Assembly (NCBI GenBank): GCA_021849075.1
Contig: JAJZTH010000022.1
Coordinates: forward strand, 1 to 59,188
Direction of reading: 5' to 3'
DNA: 59,188 nt
Source of the DNA: Pseudomonadota bacterium
GTDB lineage: Bacteria > Pseudomonadota > Alphaproteobacteria > Sphingomonadales > Sphingomonadaceae
Positions within the stretch are counted from its first letter, which is position 1. Each line of letters starts with the position of its first letter. The position numbers were made by a program, and so were the translations under genes. The notes beneath the pieces were generated by a model. It ran no database searches and was not told the origin of the DNA. It worked only from the letters and a program-made list of their open reading frames with translations. This document shows, piece by piece, positions 1 to 8,117 of the stretch.

Positions 1-302
1 TGCTGCCGGTGTGAGGGCGGTCGCTACCCCCAGCGCGCTATGATGCTTGTGCAACTCAAGGGACCTCCAGTGTAGTTCAGGGCGAAAAAGCTGCCTTGCG
101 GTGGAAGTCCCATGGGGCAGCGGACGGTCGATATATGCGGAGGGGTCCCCCCTGTAAAGCGCGCATCTCAATTTTGTTGCGCACCCTGCCATGAACCGTG
201 CGGGAGGTTGGATGGAGTGTTGAAAAGAAACGAAATTTTTGTCGAGCGGAAGATGCTTTCCGCCCGATTAACGCATGAAATCAGGCGTTGCGCCTGTCAA
301 AG
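1..302. other. Gene-free 5' stretch of the window
   Basis: No convincing protein gene is present. The only short reading frame (112-333, plus strand) runs into the 3' end of nspC and has no recognisable domain. Positions 61-148 can fold into a closed stem with an inner hairpin and are listed separately as a candidate RNA. The rest shows nothing I can name. Confidence 0.6.
61..148 (+). ncRNA. Candidate structured RNA (unassigned)
   Basis: The segment at 61-68 (GGACCTCC) can pair with 139-148 (GGAGGGGTCC, two bases bulged). Inside this closing stem, CTGCC at 91-95 pairs with GGCAG at 116-120 around a smaller TGG/CCA hairpin. A long closing stem with internal bulges resembles regulatory RNAs such as 6S, but the element is short for 6S, the neighbours are not the usual ones, and I see no conserved family motif. 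The strand is undecided because the pairing works on both. This is inference from pairing alone. Confidence 0.2.
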
Positions 303-1487
303 TCAGGACAGGCGAGTCTTGAAATCGTCATAGGAAAAGGATCGGATTTCCGTGAGTTGATCGGATCGCGAATCCCATAGCCAGATGGCGGGCAGCGGCA
401 CGCCGTTGAAGGTGTTGGTCTTCACCATCGAATAATGGGCCTGATCGAGGAAGGCGATCCGCGCGCCCGGCTCGGCGCCGCCGGGGATGCGATAATCGCC
501 GATGATATCGCCCGCGAGGCAGGATGGGCCACCAAGGCGGGTGACGGGGCCGTCTTCCGGCTCATGCAGCATGGCCGGGCGATAGGGCGCCTCGATCACA
601 TCGGGCATGTGGCAGGTGGCGCTGATGTCGGTGATGGCGACGGGCATGCCATTGTCGATGACGTCGAGAATTTCGCCGATCAGGATGCCGGCGTCGAGCG
701 CCATGGCTTCGCCCGGTTCGATATAGAGTTCCAGGCCGGTCTGCGCCTTGATCCGCTGGAGAAAGGCGATCAGGTCGTCAATCTGGTAATCGGCGCGGGT
801 GACATGGTGGCCGCCGCCGAAATTCAGCCATTTGAGGCCCGCGACATGGGGCATGACGAACGGTTCGATCGCCGCCCAGGTGCGCTCCAGCGGCAGGAAA
901 TCCTGTTCGCACAGATTATGGACGTGGAGGCCATCGACGCCGTCGAGATGTTCGGGGCGAAGCTGGTTCACCGGGAAGCCGAGGCGGCTGTGCGGCTGTG
1001 ACGGATCATATTTGGGCACCTCGCCCTCCGGGTGGAGGGGATTGAGGCGCAGGCCGATGTCGAACACGCGGCCTTCCGCGCGCGCAGCGTCGATCACCGG
1101 CTTCATCCGGGCGATCTGGCCGGGGCTGTTGAAGATCACATGATCGGAAATCTTGAGGATTTCGGCCAGATCGGCGGGCTTGTAGGCGGCGCAATAGGTT
1201 GCGACCTCGCCCTGATATTCCTCCCGGCCAAGGCGCGCTTCATAGATGCCCGATGCGCAGACGCCGTCCAGATATTCGCCCAGCACCCCCCCAAGCGACC
1301 ACATGGAGAATGCCTTGAGCGCGCCCAGCACCTTGATGCCGGCGCGGTCGCCTATGTCGCGCAGGACGGCGAGGTTGCGCCGCACCGCGGCCTCATCCAC
1401 CACGAAGGCGGGCGAGGGGACGCGGTACAGATCGAAATGAGCGAAAGCGGCGGGATCGCCGGCGCGGGTTTCCATGGGTCGTTCCAC
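303..1487 (-). CDS. nspC: Carboxynorspermidine decarboxylase
   Basis: PLP-dependent decarboxylase that removes CO2 from carboxyspermidine or carboxynorspermidine to give spermidine or norspermidine, the last step of the alternative (SAM-decarboxylase-independent) polyamine route in the cytosol. The 394-residue product has the alanine-racemase-fold TIM barrel plus C-terminal beta domain. The PLP lysine is expected at K58 in LGALKAFSMW. YIEPGEA (phosphate binding), the CHMPD region and GPSCLAGD near the C terminus (active-site Cys) fit NspC. An internal ATG (M5) could be the start. It lies 122 bp downstream of the matching dehydrogenase on the same strand with a palindromic repeat between, so the two are probably one transcription unit. 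In alphaproteobacteria the physiological product is usually spermidine. Confidence 0.95.
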   Translation of the reverse strand: MERPMETRAGDPAAFAHFDLYRVPSPAFVVDEAAVRRNLAVLRDIGDRAGIKVLGALKAFSMWSLGGVLGEYLDGVCASGIYEARLGREEYQGEVATYCAAYKPADLAEILKISDHVIFNSPGQIARMKPVIDAARAEGRVFDIGLRLNPLHPEGEVPKYDPSQPHSRLGFPVNQLRPEHLDGVDGLHVHNLCEQDFLPLERTWAAIEPFVMPHVAGLKWLNFGGGHHVTRADYQIDDLIAFLQRIKAQTGLELYIEPGEAMALDAGILIGEILDVIDNGMPVAITDISATCHMPDVIEAPYRPAMLHEPEDGPVTRLGGPSCLAGDIIGDYRIPGGAEPGARIAFLDQAHYSMVKTNTFNGVPLPAIWLWDSRSDQLTEIRSFSYDDFKTRLS

Positions 1488-1501
1488 TCCAGATGCTCCA
1501 C

Positions 1502-1586
1502 CGTCACCCCGGGCTTGACCCGGGGTCCCGCTGCCTTACGCAACGGTGAAGAAGAAGCGGGACCCCGGCTCAAGGCCGGGGTGACG
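1502..1586. repeat. Palindromic repeat, type A
   Basis: Two near-complementary 31-base arms at 1502-1532 and 1556-1586, each rich in CCCCGG/CCGGGG and ending GTCACC/GGTGAC, are separated by a 23-base loop. The element sits between the two polyamine genes. The sequence type (GTCACCCCGG...GGTCCCGC) is a familiar dispersed intergenic element of sphingomonads. In RNA it would form a very stable hairpin and could protect or terminate the upstream message. Confidence 0.8.
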
Positions 1587-1609
1587 TTCGTTTGTGCAGT
1601 GACGCTGGA

Positions 1610-2827
1610 TTAGAAATCCAGCGGCGCGTCCAGTTCCTTTACCTGCCAGGGCAGGCCATGCTTGTTGAGCATGTCCATGAAGGGATCGGGATCGAACTGT
1701 TCGATGTTGAACACACCTTCACCCTTCCATGCGTCGGTCAGCATCATGGCGGCGCCGATCATCGCCGGGACGCCGGTGGTGTAGCTGACCGCCTGATTGC
1801 CGGTTTCGGCATAGGCTTCTTCATGGTCGCAGACCTGATAGACATAGACGGTCTTTTGCTGGCCGTCCTTCTGACCAGTCGCGATGTCGCCGATGTTGGT
1901 CTTGCCCTTGGTGGTGGAACCCAGGCTCGACGGTTCTGGCAGCACGGCTTTGAGGAACTGGAGCGGGATGATTTCCTGGCCATTATAGATGACCGGATCG
2001 ATCCGCGTCATGCCGACATTCTGAAGCACTTCGAGATGCTTGAGGTAAGCGTCGCCGAAGGTCATCCAGAAACGGATACGCTTGATTTCGGGATAGAATT
2101 TCGCGAGCGATTCCAGTTCCTCATGATACATGAGGTACATGTTCTTTTCGCCGACCTGATCGAAATCGAACGTCTGCTTGTGGCTGAGCGCAGGGCCTTC
2201 GACCCATTGCCCGTCCGCCCAGTGGCGCGATGGGGCGGTCACTTCGCGGATGTTGATTTCCGGGTTGAAGTTGGTGGCGAAATGCTGGCCATGGTCGCCG
2301 CCATTGCAATCCAGAATGTCGAGCGTGTCGATCGTGTCGAGCAGATGCTTCTTGATGTAGCTGGCGAAGACGCTGGTGACGCCGGGATCGAAGCCCGAGC
2401 CGAGCAGCGCCATGATGCCTGCTTCCTTGAAGCGTTCCTGATAGGCCCACTGCCAGCTATATTCGAACTTCGGCGTGTCGCGCGGTTCGTAATTGGCGGT
2501 GTCGAGATAGTCGGTCTTGGTCGCGAGGCAGGCGTCCATGATCGCCAGATCCTGATAGGGCAGGGCCAGGTTGACGACCAGCTTGGGCTGGATTTTCTGA
2601 ATGAGGGCGACGGTTTCCTCGACATTGTCGGCGTCGACCTGCGCCACGTCGATGGTCACGCCGGTCAGCGCCTTCACCGATTCGGCGACCTTTTCACAGC
2701 TCACGATCCGGCGGCTGGCGAGCGTGATATGGCTGAAAATATCGGGATTTGTCAGGCTCACTTGGGCCATCTTGTGAACCGCGACGGAACCGACGCCGCC
2801 TGCGCCGATGACCAGAACCTTGCTCAA
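1610..2827 (-). CDS. Carboxynorspermidine/carboxyspermidine synthase (saccharopine-dehydrogenase family)
   Basis: NADPH-dependent reductase that condenses putrescine (or diaminopropane) with aspartate semialdehyde to give carboxyspermidine (or carboxynorspermidine), the substrate of the decarboxylase encoded next. The 405-residue product begins with a Rossmann nucleotide-binding motif, VLVIGAGGVGSVAVHK, and continues with the Lys9/saccharopine-dehydrogenase fold (LDTANYEPRDTPKFEY; LGSGFDPGVTSVF; LDCNGGDHG). The start is a TTG at 2827, preceded by GGAG eight bases upstream; no ATG lies closer that would preserve the Rossmann motif. It is first in a two-gene unit with nspC. The putrescine donor could be the aguA/aguB pathway encoded near the other end of the window. 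Confidence 0.93.
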   Translation of the reverse strand: MSKVLVIGAGGVGSVAVHKMAQVSLTNPDIFSHITLASRRIVSCEKVAESVKALTGVTIDVAQVDADNVEETVALIQKIQPKLVVNLALPYQDLAIMDACLATKTDYLDTANYEPRDTPKFEYSWQWAYQERFKEAGIMALLGSGFDPGVTSVFASYIKKHLLDTIDTLDILDCNGGDHGQHFATNFNPEINIREVTAPSRHWADGQWVEGPALSHKQTFDFDQVGEKNMYLMYHEELESLAKFYPEIKRIRFWMTFGDAYLKHLEVLQNVGMTRIDPVIYNGQEIIPLQFLKAVLPEPSSLGSTTKGKTNIGDIATGQKDGQQKTVYVYQVCDHEEAYAETGNQAVSYTTGVPAMIGAAMMLTDAWKGEGVFNIEQFDPDPFMDMLNKHGLPWQVKELDAPLDF

Positions 2828-2921
2828 TTCAACTGCTCCATATCTATGGTCGCGCCAGACGCGCGAAAGCGCCCATATAGGGACGTCTCGTGACAGCGCA
2901 AAGTCAGAGTTGTTTCTGTTG

Positions 2922-2985
2922 CTGAGCCTGATTCACGCTTTCAGTAGAAGCGTGAGGCGCTTCTACTTCAAACGATCAGGCTCAG
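2922..2985. terminator. Nested inverted repeat at the end of the GFA gene
   Basis: Perfect outer arms of 10 bp (CTGAGCCTGA at 2922-2931 and its complement at 2976-2985) enclose perfect inner arms of 10 bp (AGTAGAAGCG at 2943-2952 and complement at 2958-2967). The outer right arm covers the stop codon of the minus-strand GFA gene. It is probably a terminator or stabilising hairpin; no clean T-run follows. Confidence 0.5.
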
Positions 2986-3329
2986 AAGCTTGCCCCATCC
3001 ACCTTCTGGATGGTCAGCGCGTCGATATCGACGGAGGGCACGCAGCGCAGGTTGATCGCGCGCATCTCGCCCTGCGGCGATTTGCCCAGCGCGAACGCCT
3101 CCGTTCCGCAGGTCTTGCAGAATTGATGCGTGATATTGTGCTTGTAGAAGAGATAATCGGTGAGGCTATCCGCGCCGCTTTCCAGCGTGAACTGGTCCAC
3201 CGGCACGAAGGTCAGGACGAAGCCCTTGCGGCTGCAATGGGAGCAATTGCAGGTCATGCCTTCGGTCGGCGCTTCAGCGGCGACGCTGAACGTCACCGCG
3301 CCGCAATGGCAGCTTCCGGTATAGGGCAT
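2982..3329 (-). CDS. GFA/CENP-V family zinc protein
   Basis: A 115-residue protein of the glutathione-dependent formaldehyde-activating (GFA) fold. Zinc ligands are visible as CHCG near residue 7, CNCSHC near residue 28 and CKTCG near residue 72, the standard two-zinc pattern. Length is typical. Most members of this family have no proven formaldehyde activity, so the role is unassigned. It is separated by 27 bp from the downstream ligase gene and could be cotranscribed with it, although the nested hairpin over its stop codon argues for partial termination. Confidence 0.85.
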   Translation of the reverse strand: MPYTGSCHCGAVTFSVAAEAPTEGMTCNCSHCSRKGFVLTFVPVDQFTLESGADSLTDYLFYKHNITHQFCKTCGTEAFALGKSPQGEMRAINLRCVPSVDIDALTIQKVDGASF

Positions 3330-3356
3330 CTTCGTTCTCCTTTTGATCCTTATGGA

Positions 3357-4940
3357 TCAACTCACTAGCCGCTTCAATCCCTCGATCCTATCGGCTTCCG
3401 CCGCCGGCTTGTCCTTGCGGATGCGGGCGATGCGGGGGAAGCGCATGGCGAGGCCGGATTTGTGCCGCTTGCTGCCGTGGATGCTATCGAAGGCGACCTC
3501 CAGCACCAGCGTCTTTTCGACCTCCCGCACCGGGCCAAAGCGGTTGAGGGTGTTCTGGCGGACGAAGCGGTCGAGCCATTTCAACTCTTCGTCGGTGAAG
3601 CCGCTATAGGCTTTGCCGACGGGCAGCAGTTCGCCGTCCTCCGTCCAGCAGCCGAACGTATAGTCCGAATAGAAGGAGGAGCGTTTGCCGTGGCCGCGCT
3701 GGGCATACATCATCACGCAATCGGCGGTCAGCGGATCGCGTTTCCATTTATACCAGAGCGCAGCCTTGCGCCCGGCGACATACGGACTGTCGCGGCGTTT
3801 GAGCATCACCCCTTCGATCGCGGCGTCGCGGGCGCCGGCGCGGATGTCGGCCAGCGCTTCGAAATCGGGGGCGTCGATCAGGGCTGAAAGGTCGAAACGG
3901 TCGGGCGGCAGGAGCGCCATATAGGCTTCCAGCCGGGCGCGGCGATCCGTCCAGGGCAGAGTGCGCAAATCATCCTCGCCTTCGATCAGCAGATCGTAGA
4001 GGCGGACGAAGGCCGGATAGTCGGTCATCATCTTCGCGGTGACGGCCTTGCGGCCGAGGCGCTGTTGCAAGGCGTTGAAGCTGGCCGCCTCTCCGCCCTG
4101 CGTATCGCCCTTCACCAGCAATTCGCCGTCCAGCACGGCATGGCCGGCGAAAGCCTGTGCGATTTCCGGGAAGCTGCCCGATATGTCGTCGCCCGCACGA
4201 CTGTAAAGGCGGGTTTCGGTTCCAGTGCCGACGATCTGGATGCGAATGCCGTCCCATTTCCATTCGGCGGCATAGTCGTTGAGGTCGACGCTGTCGGCCT
4301 CCAGCGGATGCGCGAGCATGAAGGGGCGGAAATAGGGCGTGCCTTCCGGGTCTGGGCGGGCACTGCGCCCTTCGGCCCAGTCGAACAGGGCGGTGTAGGG
4401 CGGAGCGAGGGCGTGCCAGACTTGCTCCACATCATCGACGTCGAGATTGAAAGCGTGGGCAAAGCCGGTCTTGGCGAGGCGGGCGGAAATGCCGACGCGC
4501 AGGCCGCCGGTGGCGAGCTTCAGCAGGGCGAAGCGGCCGGAGGCGTCGAGATGATCCATCATCTGCGCGAGCGCATCGGGCGCGGCGGCGCGGCTGACGC
4601 TGTGGAGGCGATCGATGACGGCGGAGAGGCTGAGCGATCCGTCGTCCAGTTCGGCGGGCTGCTCCTCGCCTTTGGGCCACAGCAGGGCGACGGTTTCGGC
4701 AAGGTCGCCGACATAATCCCGGCTCATTTCATAGAGGACGGGATCGGTGCGGGCGCGGATCATCTCGCTAATGGCGGAAGCTTTGACGGCCTTGAGGTCC
4801 AGATTGCCGGTGAGCGCGGCGAGCGCCCAGCCCCGGTCGGGATCGGGCGCGTCGCGCATGTAAGCGGCGATCAGAGCCAGCTTGCCGTTGCGCGAGCGGG
4901 TGTAGACGAGGCTGTCGAGCAGTTGGGAGAATTGCCTCAT
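3357..4940 (-). CDS. ATP-dependent DNA ligase (ligase-associated DNA repair group)
   Basis: Seals nicks in duplex DNA using ATP. The 527-residue protein has an N-terminal ligase DNA-binding region (about 1-190), the adenylation domain with the nucleotidyl-lysine K228 in EWKWDGIR, later motifs VLDGELLV and EGVMLKRRDSPY, and an OB-fold C terminus. Length and order fit the bacterial ligase clade normally encoded with an exonuclease and a Lhr-like DEXH helicase. The exonuclease gene lies directly upstream on the same strand, 107 bp away with a palindromic repeat in the gap. The helicase partner is not in this window. It is thought to act in DNA damage repair independent of NAD ligase LigA. Confidence 0.93.
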   Translation of the reverse strand: MRQFSQLLDSLVYTRSRNGKLALIAAYMRDAPDPDRGWALAALTGNLDLKAVKASAISEMIRARTDPVLYEMSRDYVGDLAETVALLWPKGEEQPAELDDGSLSLSAVIDRLHSVSRAAAPDALAQMMDHLDASGRFALLKLATGGLRVGISARLAKTGFAHAFNLDVDDVEQVWHALAPPYTALFDWAEGRSARPDPEGTPYFRPFMLAHPLEADSVDLNDYAAEWKWDGIRIQIVGTGTETRLYSRAGDDISGSFPEIAQAFAGHAVLDGELLVKGDTQGGEAASFNALQQRLGRKAVTAKMMTDYPAFVRLYDLLIEGEDDLRTLPWTDRRARLEAYMALLPPDRFDLSALIDAPDFEALADIRAGARDAAIEGVMLKRRDSPYVAGRKAALWYKWKRDPLTADCVMMYAQRGHGKRSSFYSDYTFGCWTEDGELLPVGKAYSGFTDEELKWLDRFVRQNTLNRFGPVREVEKTLVLEVAFDSIHGSKRHKSGLAMRFPRIARIRKDKPAAEADRIEGLKRLVS

Positions 4941-4954
4941 GTTCGGCCCCCACC

Positions 4955-5031
4955 GTGCTCCTGCGAAGGCAGGAGCCTAGGGCGGCAAGCGCTGCGTGCA
5001 TAACCCTGTGCTCCTGCTTTCGCAGGAGCAC
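4955..5031. repeat. Palindromic repeat, type B, copy 1
   Basis: Two half-elements that read GTGCTCCTGCGAAGGCAGGAG and, in the opposite sense, CTCCTGCTTTCGCAGGAGCAC, with a 30-base spacer. Each half is itself a hairpin (CTCCTGC...GCAGGAG). A second copy lies at 16917-16991. It sits between the exonuclease and ligase genes, inside their presumed operon. Confidence 0.85.
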
Positions 5032-5055
5032 GATGTGCGTGGGCGATAAGGTGCA

Positions 5056-6048
5056 TCACCCCTCATCCTCTTCTTCGCGGCCGACCAGCGCGAGTGCGCG
5101 GGCGCGCATCTGGTGGGTCATGCACCAGTGGAGCAGGGCTTCCTCCCGGCCATGGGTGATCCAGGTTTCGTTGGGCGCGACGTCCCGGATGGTGTCGGTC
5201 AGTTCGTCCCAGTCGGCATGGTCGGATATCACCAGCGGCAGTTCGACATTCTTCTGTCGCGCGCGTTGCCGCACCCGCATCCAGCCGGACGCCATGGCGG
5301 TGATCGGGTCTGGCAGCCGGCGGCTCCAGCGATCATTGAGGGCGGAGGGAGGCGCAACGACGATAGCGCCGCGCATCTCCTTCGCCGCCACGCCGGTCGC
5401 GGGGCGCAGCTCGCCCATGTCGATGCCGAAATCCGCATAAAGCGCGCACATGCGTTCCAGCGCGCCATGAATGTAGATGGGATCGTGATGGCCGCGCGCG
5501 CGCAGTTCGCAGATCACCCGCTGCGCCTTACCCAAGGCATAGGCACCGACCAGGACGCAGCGATCGGGATTGGCGTGCAGCGCGTGCAGCAGCCGGTCCA
5601 TCTCGCCGCCGGTGTCGGGATGGCGGAAGACGGGCAGGCCAAAGGTCGCCTCCGTCACGAAAATGTCGCAGGGCACCGGCTGAAACGGCAGGCAGGTCGG
5701 ATCGGGCCGGCGCTTGTAATCGCCGGTCACGACGATGCGCTCCCCGGCATGCTCCAATATGATCTGCGCCGATCCCAATACATGGCCGGCGGGAACATAG
5801 CGGATCGTTACACCGCCCAGCCTGATCTCTTCGCCATAGCCGACTGCCGTGCCGCTGGCCGTGCCATAGCGCAGGCCCATGATCGCCAGCGTTTCGCGCG
5901 TGGCCCAGACATGGTCATGGCCGCCGCGCGCATGATCGGCATGGCCGTGCGTCACCAGCGCGCGCGCCTGCGGCAGCGACGGGTCGATCCACGCATCGGC
6001 GGGGCGGACATAGATGCCGGTGGGGTGGGGTTCGATCCAGTGGGCCAT
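5056..6048 (-). CDS. Ligase-associated DNA damage response exonuclease
   Basis: Metallo-beta-lactamase-fold nuclease (beta-CASP-like) encoded beside the repair ATP ligase. The product (330 residues from the internal ATG at 6048) has the metal-binding motif THGHADHARGGH near the N terminus, a second metal site VVTGDYKRRPDP, and later conserved residues in DHADWDEL and THGREEA. A longer frame starts at a TTG (6087), but family members begin close to the sequence at 6048, so I prefer that start; neither has a strong Shine-Dalgarno. It is probably the first gene of a two-gene unit with the ligase. The third common partner, a DEXH helicase, is not adjacent here. Confidence 0.9.
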   Translation of the reverse strand: MAHWIEPHPTGIYVRPADAWIDPSLPQARALVTHGHADHARGGHDHVWATRETLAIMGLRYGTASGTAVGYGEEIRLGGVTIRYVPAGHVLGSAQIILEHAGERIVVTGDYKRRPDPTCLPFQPVPCDIFVTEATFGLPVFRHPDTGGEMDRLLHALHANPDRCVLVGAYALGKAQRVICELRARGHHDPIYIHGALERMCALYADFGIDMGELRPATGVAAKEMRGAIVVAPPSALNDRWSRRLPDPITAMASGWMRVRQRARQKNVELPLVISDHADWDELTDTIRDVAPNETWITHGREEALLHWCMTHQMRARALALVGREEEDEG

Positions 6049-6178
6049 TGGGTGCAGAAGATGGGAGAGGGCGTCATGGTTCCGCAAGGGGAGTCATCGC
6101 TGCGTAACCCGTGCGTCACGCAGGCGACATGCCATTGCCCTATCGGCGCGGAAACGACCCGGCAGCGAGGAGTGCGCC

Positions 6179-7411
6179 ATGGCAGCGGCAACAGATCAAA
6201 AGGCCCATGACAAGATCACCAATGCGGTGCACCGGCACCGGCATTTGTCGAAACAGGGCCTGCTGGAACGCGCCTTCACCTTTGCGTTCCGGGGCCTTGT
6301 TTACGCCCAGATATGGGAAGACCCGGCGGTGGACATGGAGGCGCTGGCGATCACGCCGGACTGCCATGTGGTGACGATCGCGTCGGGGGGCTGCAATGTT
6401 CTGTCCTATCTGACCGCCGATCCGGCGAAGATCACCGCGGTCGACCTTAACACCGCACATATTGCGCTGAACAAGCTGAAGCGGACGGCGGCGCAGACTT
6501 TGCCCGATCATGCGGCCTTTCATCGTTTCTTCGCCCGCGCCGACGACAAGGCGAACATCGCCGCCTATCGCAGCCATGTCGCCCCGCATCTGGACGAGGC
6601 GACGCGGCGTTACTGGGAAGGGCGCGACCTGATCGGGCGGCGTCGCATCGGTGGTTTTGCGCGGGGCATTTACAAGCATGGGCTGCTGGGCCGGTTCATT
6701 GGCGCGGCGCATCTGCTGGCGCGGCTGCATGGCATCAACCCAAAGCGCATGCTGGATGCGCGGAGCCGCGAGGAACAGCGCGAGATTTTCGAACGGGAAC
6801 TGGCGCCGATCTTCGACAAGGGCTTCGTGCGTTGGCTGACCAGTCAGCCGGCTTCGCTTTTTGGCCTTGGCATCCCGCCCGCCCAGTTCGAAGCGCTGGC
6901 CGGCGATGATCGGATGGACACTGTGCTGAAGGCGCGGCTGGAAAAGCTGGCCTGCGACTTCGACCTGAAGGACAATTATTTCGCCGTGCAGGCGTTTGGG
7001 CGGGGCTATGCAGGCGGCGAGGGGCCATTGCCGCCTTATCTGCAAGCGGCGAATCATGAGGCTGTGCGCGCGCGGGCCGAGCGGGTCGATGTGCGGCACA
7101 TCAATTTCACCGATTTCCTCGCCAGCCAGCGGATGGCGTCGTGCGACCGCTATATCCTGCTCGATGCGCAGGACTGGATGGATGATGAGCAGCTGAACGC
7201 GCTTTGGGCGCAGATTACGCGGACGGCGAAGCCCGGCGCGCGGGTCCTGTTCCGCACGGCTGGCGAGCCGAGCATATTGCCGGGCCGGGTCGTCGATGAT
7301 GTGCTGAACCGCTGGGATTACCAGGCCGAAGCCTCGCTGGATTATACCGCGCGGGATCGGTCGGCCATTTATGGCGGCGTGCATCTCTATGTGCTGAAGC
7401 CCGCCCAATGA
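6179..7411 (+). CDS. btaA: SAM:diacylglycerol 3-amino-3-carboxypropyltransferase (BtaA)
   Basis: First enzyme of betaine-lipid (DGTS) synthesis: transfers the aminocarboxypropyl group of SAM to diacylglycerol at the membrane to give diacylglyceryl-homoserine. The 410-residue product is of the DUF3419 family, with YAQIWEDPAVDMEAL near residue 45 followed by a SAM-binding segment (VVTIASGGCNVLSYL, then AVDLN). The ATG at 6179 is chosen because GAGGAG lies six bases upstream; the open frame extends further 5' without support. Its stop overlaps the btaB start (ATGA), so translation is probably coupled. BtaA/BtaB in Rhodobacter and Sinorhizobium replace phospholipid under phosphate limitation; no clear Pho box is visible upstream here. 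Confidence 0.93.
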   Translation: MAAATDQKAHDKITNAVHRHRHLSKQGLLERAFTFAFRGLVYAQIWEDPAVDMEALAITPDCHVVTIASGGCNVLSYLTADPAKITAVDLNTAHIALNKLKRTAAQTLPDHAAFHRFFARADDKANIAAYRSHVAPHLDEATRRYWEGRDLIGRRRIGGFARGIYKHGLLGRFIGAAHLLARLHGINPKRMLDARSREEQREIFERELAPIFDKGFVRWLTSQPASLFGLGIPPAQFEALAGDDRMDTVLKARLEKLACDFDLKDNYFAVQAFGRGYAGGEGPLPPYLQAANHEAVRARAERVDVRHINFTDFLASQRMASCDRYILLDAQDWMDDEQLNALWAQITRTAKPGARVLFRTAGEPSILPGRVVDDVLNRWDYQAEASLDYTARDRSAIYGGVHLYVLKPAQ

Positions 7412-8052
7412 GCCGCCATGGGCAATTGATGGATGGCGTCTATCGCTATCAGCGCCATATCTATGATCTGACCCGCAAATATTATCTGCTGGGGCGCGAT
7501 GGGTTGATCGCGGATCTTGATCCGCCGGCGGGCGGCGCGGTGCTGGAAATTGGTTGCGGTACAGGGCGCAACCTGATCGCGGTGGGCAAGGCATGGCCGC
7601 GCGCGCGCCTCTATGGCGTCGACATCAGCGAGGCGATGTTGGAGACGGCGCATGTTTCGGTGGCGAAGGCGGGCATGGTCGACCGGGTGAGGCTGGCGCA
7701 GGGCGACGCCTGCGGCTTTGACGCGGTGACGCTGTTCGGGCGCGAAAAGTTCGAGCGGGTGTTCATCAGCTATGCGTTGTCGATGATCCCGGAATGGGAA
7801 ATGGCGCTGGCGCAGGCGGCCCGTTGCGTGGCGCCGGGCGGTCGGCTGGAGATTGTCGACTTCGGTCAGCAGGAGGCTTTGCCCAAGGTCTGGAAGCAAG
7901 CGCTGTTCGGCTGGCTGGGGCAATTCCATGTGTCGCCCCGGCGCGATCTGGCGACGGCGATCGAGCAACTGGCGCAGGATATGGGCGGCTTTCCGCACAG
8001 CAGGACGCTCTATCGCGGCTATGCCGTGCGGGGCGGGTTGATCAGAGTTTAG
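7408..8052 (+). CDS. btaB: Diacylglycerylhomoserine N-methyltransferase (BtaB)
   Basis: Class I SAM methyltransferase that adds three methyl groups to diacylglyceryl-homoserine to form the betaine lipid DGTS. The 214-residue product has the glycine-rich SAM motif VLEIGCGTGRNL near residue 50, an acidic motif II (YGVDISEAML), and an N-terminal stretch (MDGVYRYQRHIYDLTRKYY) typical of BtaB. The ATG overlaps the btaA stop by four bases. The gene pair and overlap make the assignment secure although generic methyltransferase annotation is also possible from sequence alone. Confidence 0.9.
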   Translation: MSRHGQLMDGVYRYQRHIYDLTRKYYLLGRDGLIADLDPPAGGAVLEIGCGTGRNLIAVGKAWPRARLYGVDISEAMLETAHVSVAKAGMVDRVRLAQGDACGFDAVTLFGREKFERVFISYALSMIPEWEMALAQAARCVAPGGRLEIVDFGQQEALPKVWKQALFGWLGQFHVSPRRDLATAIEQLAQDMGGFPHSRTLYRGYAVRGGLIRV

Positions 8053-8067
8053 TAAAGTAACCGACAT

Positions 8068-8096
8068 CCGTTCGTCCTGAGCTTGTCGAAGGACGC
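8068..8096 (+). repeat. Repeat type C, left half flanking the GIY-YIG gene
   Basis: A 29-base element (starts CCGTTCGTCCTGAGC, ends AAGGACGC) whose ends CGTCCT/AGGACG form a small hairpin. It matches the reverse complement of 8421-8449 at 28 of 29 positions. Related copies lie at 26665-26781 and 29914-29999. The CTGAGCTTGTCGAAGG core is a widespread intergenic repeat in sphingomonads. Confidence 0.9.
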
Positions 8097-8117
8097 GCAC
8101 ACGCCATAAGATATTAC

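Noticed and set aside
112..333. Plus-strand open frame MGQRTVDICGG...
   Set aside because: No domain, no ribosome site, and it runs into the 3' end of nspC on the other strand.
6088..6178. Pho box upstream of btaA
   Set aside because: Several CGTCAT/CGTCAC pieces occur, but they are not at the 11-bp spacing of a PhoB site, so phosphate control is not supported by sequence here.
6140..7594. Minus-strand open frame of 484 codons opposite btaA/btaB
   Set aside because: Antisense shadow; spans two genuine genes and matches no family.
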